Assembly: GCA_964447525.1 (NCBI GenBank)
Contig: CAYUSU010000040.1
Coordinates: 1-11,037, forward strand
DNA length: 11,037 nucleotides
Direction of reading: 5' to 3'
Source of the DNA: JAFGDH01 sp964447525
GTDB taxonomy: Archaea; Aenigmatarchaeota; Aenigmatarchaeia; QMZP01; QMZT01
Below the pieces are notes generated by a model. That model saw only the letters and a list, made by a program, of their open reading frames with translations. It was not told the origin of the DNA and searched no databases. A program made the translations under genes and the position numbers. Position 1 is the stretch's first letter, and each line of letters opens with the position of its first letter. This document shows, in pieces, positions 5,361 to 11,037 of the stretch.

Positions 5361-8300
5361 TTATGAATATCCTCTTCCTCCCGTTTTCCTTTTTACAAAT
5401 CTCATGGTCAAGACGATAATGACCATCGCAATTAAAATGATTATATAATAGTGATATTCAGAATCTGCTGTTTTTGGCGCTTCTGGAACGTAACCCATTA
5501 TGTCTTTTTCCGCCATGTTGTAGGCCATTTCCGCGAGCAAAAGGGCTTTTTGGTAATCCTTCTTTTCGAAATAATATAGCGCCTGCTGGAAGAAGCCCCT
5601 CGCTTCATTCACTTTAAGGCCCATTTCAAGGGCTTCCCGTATCTTGTCGTTGGTCTTGGAGATCATCTGATTTGTCAGTATGCTGTCCGTTAAGTTCAGT
5701 TCCTCCCCGTCTGCGGTTTTTTCCACGATCCTGATGGTCATGTTCCTGATTTTCCCGAGACCGGGAGATTCGGCTTTCAGCGTCACTATATATTCTCCTG
5801 ATGCGGATTCCGGCGACGTCACGTTAAGAATTATCTTCCCGTGTTCGTTCTTTTCCAGAATTTTTATGGTCCCCCCGGAGGAGTTCCATCCCCCGGGAAC
5901 ATCCAAAGTAACCTTTATGTCGTGAATCTCCAGATCTCCTGTGTTGTTTATCGTGACCACTATATGACCCGTCTCTCCCTGAAAAAATAATATTTCCGGC
6001 GGGTAAATGACCTCGAATTCCCTGATCGGGTTCACTGCCGGAACCGATCCGCTCCCCCCGGGGGCGTAACCAGATTCCCGAACCACGCTGAACGAGACGG
6101 AGGTGGAGTTCATGTTTCCCGCCGTATCATTGCAGTAAAAAATTATATCATGATCCCCGTAGGATGCAGTAAAACCGGAATAGTAATGAGTGATGGAATC
6201 ATTTTGTATGGTGACGTTATCCGCCCCGTTTAGGGAATACCCGCACCATGAGGCATTCTGGTCAATAGTGATGTTCGCCCATAAGAGCGTGGTCGTGTAA
6301 GACTGGCTCTTGGGGGATTCAACTGTTATGTCTGGCGGGTTTATGTCATCATCATAGGTAACGAAATACCCGACATTATTCGTGTAATGGATGTTATCCT
6401 TGCCCGGGTATTGGGAATTTCTCCCTTCCCATGCGATGTGCAACGCATTGCCCTGGACCGCTATGCTGGGGTATTTTCTGTCGTATTCGCTCTCGTTGGT
6501 AATTTCAACGATTTCCGTCCAGTTATTGCTGTTCGCGTAGCGTATGTTATCTTTGGCGGGATAATCGTCATTACCGCCGTACCAAACCACGTGGACAACT
6601 CCTCCGCTTTCAATACCTATTGAAGGGCGTGACTGATCAGAGGAATCCTGATTCGTCAGGATCACCGCGTCGCTCCAGTTGAGACTGTTCACGTATCTGA
6701 TGTTCATGTAAATGGGTTTTGATACCATGTATGCCATGTGGACTACCCCGTTACCCCCGACCTTTATCGAAGGCATGGCAGTTATTCCGCTTTCCCCCAC
6801 ATTCTCGTTTATATTGCCCCAGTCGTCGCTGTTCGCGTAACGTACGTGATTGGATTTTCCCGGCGTTCCCCCGTACCATGCTATGTGGACTACGCCGTTA
6901 CTTCCAATGTCCAGCGATGGGTAATATTGGTCGTAAGAATTCTGGCTGGTTATCTCAATAATCTTGGAGAAATTCGTGCTGTTTGCGTAACGTATGTTGT
7001 AATAATCCGGATTGGCGCTGGTTTTGCCGTACCATGAGATGTGAACTATCCCGTTGCCGTCTATTCCCATCGACGGGGATCTCTGGTCGTAGTTTATCGG
7101 GCCGGTTAATATCAAGGAACTGTTCCACTGGGTGCTGTTGGCATAGAGTGTCTGGTGGTTGGACGGTGACGGGGTCTTTCGTCCCTGCCATGCGATATGG
7201 ACAATGCCGTCGCCGTCAACTGCAATGGAAGGCCAGTACTGGGAGTAGTCGATCCCCTCCGTCAGATCTGTTATCTTGCTCCAGTTCGAACTATTGGAAT
7301 AATATGTATTGTAAAATGACGCTCCCCCGTACCATGAAATATGTGCCATTCCATCCTCTTCCACCGTGATTGATGGCCTGTAATGCGATCCCGAGAGGTT
7401 GTCGGTGTATGACGCCGTGTTGTTCCATGTACCGGATTTAAGGTAACCCCATCCACTGTCGTTTGATTTTACCCTTGCATAAAAAGCTTTATCCGCGTCC
7501 ATGGAGACATGGTTTTCCTCAAAACTATAATATTTGCGGGTTATTCCCGTCACGTTTATCTCCGGGCTTCCGAAGGATATATCATCATCAATCTGGAGTG
7601 TAAATTCCAGACCCTCCGACGTCCATGTCATGTTCGTCCTGGTGTTGCTGCCGTTTTCTCCGTGTGACGGGCTGGTTATTTCAGGAGGATTTTCGGTTGA
7701 TGCCGGGATTACGAATATATCATCCCCGGTGGTAAGCGGTTCGAATCCGGTGGCGTTGCATGATATGTTGAAGTTCTTTAAGCCGAAATCGAAATAGGAG
7801 AAATTCCGGCCGTATTCATAGAAACCGGAAGAGTTCCATGTCATGTTGTCCGACATGTCGGGGAATTCGATCGAGCAGTTGGCTCCTGCCACGGGAACTC
7901 CTGACGTCACGTTCGTATAATTAGCGAAGAATTTTACCGTTTCTTCCACGATCTTCGTTTGGCTGCCGAAGGGCATACCAGCGTCCGTTTCGTCCCATGT
8001 CGTCAGGTTGGAATTGGGGCCGGCGGAATAAGAGGTGAATGATGCCACGGTGAAATTGATTGTCCCGTTGAAATAATCCACGTTCGTGCACACGGAATCC
8101 GGGCAGGGAGATCCGTCCCTGTAGACAGCCGGGTGAATATAACTAAGGTTGTTCAGGGTAATGTTCGCGGACTTGTTGAGGTTGGACAGGATTACAGAGT
8201 CCATGCTTACGTTGTTGTGTGTTATGTTGAGATAGTTATCGATATCAAGCCCGCTCACGTTGACGTTTTCCAGGAACTTTATCCTTCCGTAACCGGTAGC

Positions 8301-9893
8301 CTCAAGGATAGCATTGCTCACGTTGGTCCTGTCTTCGAGCTTGTGGAATTCCGTCGTGTTCCCGTCGAATTTGGAGAAATTGGGGAATTCTCCCGTTGTC
8401 GAGTTTATCTCGAAAAAATATTTTTTGGTCATGTTGTTGCCTGAGCTGTCATTCGCGAATATCGTTATGTTATAAAACCCGTAACTCCAGCCTGACGTGT
8501 TCACGGTGAACGGGTAACTGAAATTCAGCACTGTCCCGTTGTGGTTGACCGTCATCTTTTCGGGATAATCCTCATGAACCATGAATTTCAAAACCCTTCC
8601 CGGTTTGACCCTGCTGTCGTTCAGCGGGAAAACGATCGAAATATCCGGTTCGTCGTTATCCGGGACTATGGTCATTATCGGGTCCCCTGCCACCGAGGTA
8701 ATGAAATCCAGGTAATCAATGGACATGTACGCCGCCTCCGCGAACGTGTATCCGGCCGCATATCTGGAGAACAACACGTTCTCGCGGGATATTCCGGAAC
8801 ACCATGGTTCGTAGACGCTCCCGATACCCCCGGTTCCCCCGAATCTGAGCCAGTCCGCAACCGTGTTGTGCGTGGTCGAGCCGGGATCGTCATAGCTGTA
8901 GGCGTTGAAGCTTTCCCATGAGGTATAAATGGAACCGTTGCTCACGTTGAAGGTCAGGATACCGTTTTCTATGGCATTCGCTCCAAGACCGCTCCCGTAG
9001 ACGCCGTGGCTGCTGTATCCCATGACGCTGTTGTTGTTAACGTCTCCCGGTGAGGTGAGCGCGTCGTTCGTGTCTTCGAAACTAATATAATCACAAAGTC
9101 CCAGTTCCGAACAAAGTATGCTGTTGGCGGAGGACATGTAATCGCACGTGCTCCCGGCGCAATCCGGGTCGTCGTCAAGCACCCATTGCCCTTTCATTGA
9201 CCTGTTGGTCAGGGACGCCCTGTCTATCATGCCCAGAACCTCGGTCACGTTATAACCGTCGAGCCTGGTTACGAGGTATGATAGATTGAAATCTTTCGGC
9301 GTGTAAGTGTCAGTCCCCTGATATTTGAAGCTGTCGAACCTCTCGTCCAGGTTAAGGTCCGCGTCCCTGTTGTAATAGGGGTTGTAATGCCTCCAGTATA
9401 TGCTGACGTTCTGGAAAAGAAGAGCGACCGCCCCTTCCACAGATCCGTAATCAGCCGCATTGAGACCACTGTCCTGAAACGTGCTTATCTTCAGGGGAAT
9501 TCCCTTCGCCAGGACTATGAACCTTATCCTTTCCTTTAGGCCCTTGCTGACCAGGCAATCCTCTATTGACTGCTTGATATGGGTGTTGTCAGGATAGGCG
9601 TCCCCGGTGTCGTATTCCTGGTCATATTGCCCCCTTGTTATCACTTCGCTGGTGCTCGCGTTGATCGGGCAGACATTCTCGCCGGGTATTCCCCTTTTGC
9701 TCATGTAATAATCGGCTATCTCCTGTCCATCATTTATGGAATTGTTGTTGTCATCATCCGTGTACTCGGTGTTGTAGACCATGAGCACGTGGAAATAAAG
9801 GCCCGGGGAATCCGCCGCGAGCACGGGAGTAATCGTGCAAAATAAAGCCATCAGTGAAATCAATATAACGATTATCCTTTTTTCGAAATCCAT
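5361..9893 (-). CDS. Large secreted, membrane-anchored surface protein: TIGR03790-like domain, Ig-like domains, seven-repeat propeller, NEW3-like domain
   Basis: 1510 residues from ATG 9893; an in-frame TTG at 9920 is rejected because the ATG starts a standard signal peptide (positively charged DFEKR, hydrophobic core, likely cleavage after VLA at residue 26). Domains in order: a TIGR03790-like domain (about 30-410), with the conserved stretch ADWLRFGGTGGIGSVYEP, the RYAAGYTFAEAAYMS segment and a terminal GDP; an Ig-like domain (about 413-497); a surface-protein segment ending in a YRDGSPCP...C motif and FTVASFTSYSA (about 500-645); more beta-sandwich sequence; seven propeller repeats (about 838-1178); an Ig-like domain (about 1185-1270); a NEW3-like domain (about 1289-1390); a helical hairpin (about 1400-1464); and a single membrane span (about 1478-1500) followed by KRK. 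By my count about 40 N-x-S/T sequons precede the propeller, implying heavy N-glycosylation. It probably projects from the cell surface; ligand and activity are unknown. Confidence 0.9.
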   Translation of the reverse strand: MDFEKRIIVILISLMALFCTITPVLAADSPGLYFHVLMVYNTEYTDDDNNNSINDGQEIADYYMSKRGIPGENVCPINASTSEVITRGQYDQEYDTGDAYPDNTHIKQSIEDCLVSKGLKERIRFIVLAKGIPLKISTFQDSGLNAADYGSVEGAVALLFQNVSIYWRHYNPYYNRDADLNLDERFDSFKYQGTDTYTPKDFNLSYLVTRLDGYNVTEVLGMIDRASLTNRSMKGQWVLDDDPDCAGSTCDYMSSANSILCSELGLCDYISFEDTNDALTSPGDVNNNSVMGYSSHGVYGSGLGANAIENGILTFNVSNGSIYTSWESFNAYSYDDPGSTTHNTVADWLRFGGTGGIGSVYEPWCSGISRENVLFSRYAAGYTFAEAAYMSIDYLDFITSVAGDPIMTIVPDNDEPDISIVFPLNDSRVKPGRVLKFMVHEDYPEKMTVNHNGTVLNFSYPFTVNTSGWSYGFYNITIFANDSSGNNMTKKYFFEINSTTGEFPNFSKFDGNTTEFHKLEDRTNVSNAILEATGYGRIKFLENVNVSGLDIDNYLNITHNNVSMDSVILSNLNKSANITLNNLSYIHPAVYRDGSPCPDSVCTNVDYFNGTINFTVASFTSYSAGPNSNLTTWDETDAGMPFGSQTKIVEETVKFFANYTNVTSGVPVAGANCSIEFPDMSDNMTWNSSGFYEYGRNFSYFDFGLKNFNISCNATGFEPLTTGDDIFVIPASTENPPEITSPSHGENGSNTRTNMTWTSEGLEFTLQIDDDISFGSPEINVTGITRKYYSFEENHVSMDADKAFYARVKSNDSGWGYLKSGTWNNTASYTDNLSGSHYRPSITVEEDGMAHISWYGGASFYNTYYSNSSNWSKITDLTEGIDYSQYWPSIAVDGDGIVHIAWQGRKTPSPSNHQTLYANSTQWNSSLILTGPINYDQRSPSMGIDGNGIVHISWYGKTSANPDYYNIRYANSTNFSKIIEITSQNSYDQYYPSLDIGSNGVVHIAWYGGTPGKSNHVRYANSDDWGNINENVGESGITAMPSIKVGGNGVVHMAYMVSKPIYMNIRYVNSLNWSDAVILTNQDSSDQSRPSIGIESGGVVHVVWYGGNDDYPAKDNIRYANSNNWTEIVEITNESEYDRKYPSIAVQGNALHIAWEGRNSQYPGKDNIHYTNNVGYFVTYDDDINPPDITVESPKSQSYTTTLLWANITIDQNASWCGYSLNGADNVTIQNDSITHYYSGFTASYGDHDIIFYCNDTAGNMNSTSVSFSVVRESGYAPGGSGSVPAVNPIREFEVIYPPEILFFQGETGHIVVTINNTGDLEIHDIKVTLDVPGGWNSSGGTIKILEKNEHGKIILNVTSPESASGEYIVTLKAESPGLGKIRNMTIRIVEKTADGEELNLTDSILTNQMISKTNDKIREALEMGLKVNEARGFFQQALYYFEKKDYQKALLLAEMAYNMAEKDIMGYVPEAPKTADSEYHYYIIILIAMVIIVLTMRFVKRKTGGRGYS
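6355..7383 (-). repeat. Seven tandem repeats encoding propeller blades
   Basis: Seven units of about 48-52 residues, each with the pattern P-S-(I/M/L)-x-V/I-x-x-x-G-x-(V/A)-H-(I/M/V)-x-(W/Y)-x-G, a variable loop, then (R/Y)-(Y)-(A/V)-N-S-x-x-W and a D-x-S/Y-D-Q end. Seven copies suggest one closed seven-bladed beta-propeller of the BNR/sialidase-like kind. The repeats are also visible as DNA: CGTACCATG followed by ATGTG recurs in several copies. Divergence between units is enough that they are not recent perfect duplications. Confidence 0.85.
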
Positions 9894-9979
9894 ACAAATA
9901 ATATGAGTACAAAAACACAAAAAGCTATCACACGTCGTTTATGCTTCTGTTTTTTATATCTTGTTGAATAATCTGAAAT
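9894..9979. promoter_or_regulatory. Divergent promoter region between surface protein and nurA
   Basis: 86 bases between two divergent start codons. On the + strand TTTTATAT at 9952-9959 is centred about 24 bases before nurA ATG 9980, fitting a leaderless start. On the - strand only a weak T-rich element (around 9915-9925, CTTTTTG) is at the right distance from ATG 9893. Confidence 0.5.
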
Positions 9980-11037
9980 ATGGAATATCTCGTTCCTAAG
10001 ATCAAAGAAATAGCGGAAAGGATAACGATTGCAGAAAACAAGAGGAAAGTCCTGGCGGAGTTCCTTCTCTCACTCAAAACGGACATGAAGCTTTCTTCAC
10101 CTGTTCAGCTGAAGGATCCGAACGGTATAAGGATTGCCGCCGTCGATGGTGGCATCGTCAAGCGAAGCTTGCATGGTTTTGACTTCATCCTCGCGCGCGG
10201 CGCAGGAGTCGTGTTCGACTACTCAAACGGGAAGATCACCAAAGCCGAATATTATCCTGACAAAATACCCACACCGGAACTGTCCATGGTGGAAGCGCTT
10301 TCGGATATCGAATGCATTTACTCTTCATCCATCATGAGAGTGAGAACGGAGATAAAGACGGCGAAGGAAACCGTAGAAAAGTATCATCCTGATATAATTC
10401 TCATGGACGGATCGATAATGCCTCATTGTCAGGACCGCCCTTCCAGCGGATCTAAGGTTTTCAACAATTACATGGAGATAGTTGGGATGTACAAAAAACT
10501 ATACGAAACATGCAAAAACAACAATACCATCCTCGCCGGCGTCGTGGAGGATTCCAGGGGTATAAGGTTCTGCAACATAATACGAAGGAGCATACTTTCC
10601 AAGATCAATGATTCATCCGTCCCGGAACTGATACAAACGCTGGAAAGGACGAGGGATACGAATCTGTTATACTGGATCCTGTCAGAGGGCGAGCGTACGG
10701 ACGTTTTCCAGTACTCCGACAAACCAGGAGAACATCCGGTACTGAAGGATTTCGAAGGATACAGGGATCATATCCATTCCTTCTACCTGAAGACCGCCAA
10801 ATACGACCGTCCGATAAGGATTGATTTCTTAGGAGCGCCGGATCTCGTCGAAAAGATCAGTTCCACAGTTCTCTCGATCTCCGGCCACCATTCGGGTTAC
10901 GGCATTCCCAGCGTTCTGATAGAAGCTGATCAGGTAGCCAAGCTATCGGAAGAGGACATAGAAAGCCTTTACGATCAAATCATGTCCTTTACCGGCAACA
11001 TCCCCGGTATAATGAGGATGAGAAGGGACATGCGTCC
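9980..11037 (+). CDS. nurA: NurA-domain nuclease, 3' end beyond the window
   Basis: The first 352 codons are open to the window edge with no stop. It begins MEYLVPKIKEIAERI. The N-terminal helical region leads into the NurA core: RIAAVDGG with Asp56, IILMDGSIMP with Asp143, and LAGVVEDSRGIRF (about 185-197), matching the RNase-H-like fold and metal-binding acidic residues of NurA 5'-3' nucleases. A later segment, HHSGYGIPSVLIEADQVAKLS, resembles the usual C-terminal NurA signature. NurA works with the HerA hexameric ATPase and Mre11-Rad50 in resecting DNA ends for homologous recombination; herA, rad50 or mre11 often lie close by and may follow outside the window. It has its own leaderless promoter and is divergent from the surface-protein gene. 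Confidence 0.88.
   Translation, partial: MEYLVPKIKEIAERITIAENKRKVLAEFLLSLKTDMKLSSPVQLKDPNGIRIAAVDGGIVKRSLHGFDFILARGAGVVFDYSNGKITKAEYYPDKIPTPELSMVEALSDIECIYSSSIMRVRTEIKTAKETVEKYHPDIILMDGSIMPHCQDRPSSGSKVFNNYMEIVGMYKKLYETCKNNNTILAGVVEDSRGIRFCNIIRRSILSKINDSSVPELIQTLERTRDTNLLYWILSEGERTDVFQYSDKPGEHPVLKDFEGYRDHIHSFYLKTAKYDRPIRIDFLGAPDLVEKISSTVLSISGHHSGYGIPSVLIEADQVAKLSEEDIESLYDQIMSFTGNIPGIMRMRRDMR

Noticed and set aside
6355..7383. Regularly spaced similar DNA, possible CRISPR-like array
   Set aside because: The repeats are diverged, about 150 bases long and in frame, and encode propeller blades; they are not short identical repeats with unique spacers.
9894..9920. Nine extra N-terminal codons of the surface protein from a TTG start
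   Set aside because: They would put an uncharged Cys-rich stretch before an otherwise standard signal peptide beginning at ATG 9893.

Overview
The window is archaeal DNA. It shows a Zn-ribbon OapC/ArvC-family protein, a NurA nuclease, a tRNase Z of archaeal type, a huge N-glycosylation-rich surface protein, and TATA boxes about 22-29 bases ahead of most start codons, which suggests largely leaderless transcripts. The lineage cannot be fixed from sequence alone. The extended surface-protein style (TIGR03790-like domain, Ig-like domains, propeller, NEW3-like domain, C-terminal membrane anchor) is compatible with a DPANN or euryarchaeal genome, probably environmental.

Layout, left to right. On the + strand, 95-1540 is an AT-rich, divergent aspartokinase with an ACT-type tail. 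Next comes a two-gene operon of a Zn-ribbon protein (1606-2004) and a six-helix membrane protein (2008-2559), then a small basic hypothetical protein (2622-2957). On the - strand follow tRNase Z (2962-3885), an AT-rich orphan gene (4043-4858), a broken second copy of the tRNase Z 5' end (4919-5001), a 69-residue hypothetical protein (5060-5269) and a 1510-residue membrane-anchored surface protein (5361-9893). A + strand nurA starts at 9980 and runs off the right edge.

The most interesting signal is at tRNase Z. The first 22 codons of the gene, plus two bases upstream, occur twice in direct orientation (3820-3887 and 4936-5003, 66 of 68 bases identical, 1116 bases apart). The upstream copy has its own well-placed TATA box but soon runs out of frame. 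Just past the identical block it still encodes F-L-R-Y-E, in a shifted frame and with all five codons synonymously different from the intact gene. Between the copies sits one AT-rich orphan gene with its own TATA box. This looks like the scar of an integrative or recombinational insertion into the 5' end of rnz that re-supplied the start of the gene, using a start segment from a diverged rnz. No integrase or transposase is visible.

Base composition is mosaic. Sampled 60-base lines of the aspartokinase and the orphan gene are about 32-33% G+C, against about 47% in the Zn-ribbon gene and 58-60% in rnz and the surface protein. This suggests that both AT-rich genes were acquired. Apart from the Zn-ribbon/membrane protein pair, the genes appear to be separate transcription units. 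No tRNA, rRNA, CRISPR array or insertion sequence was recognised.
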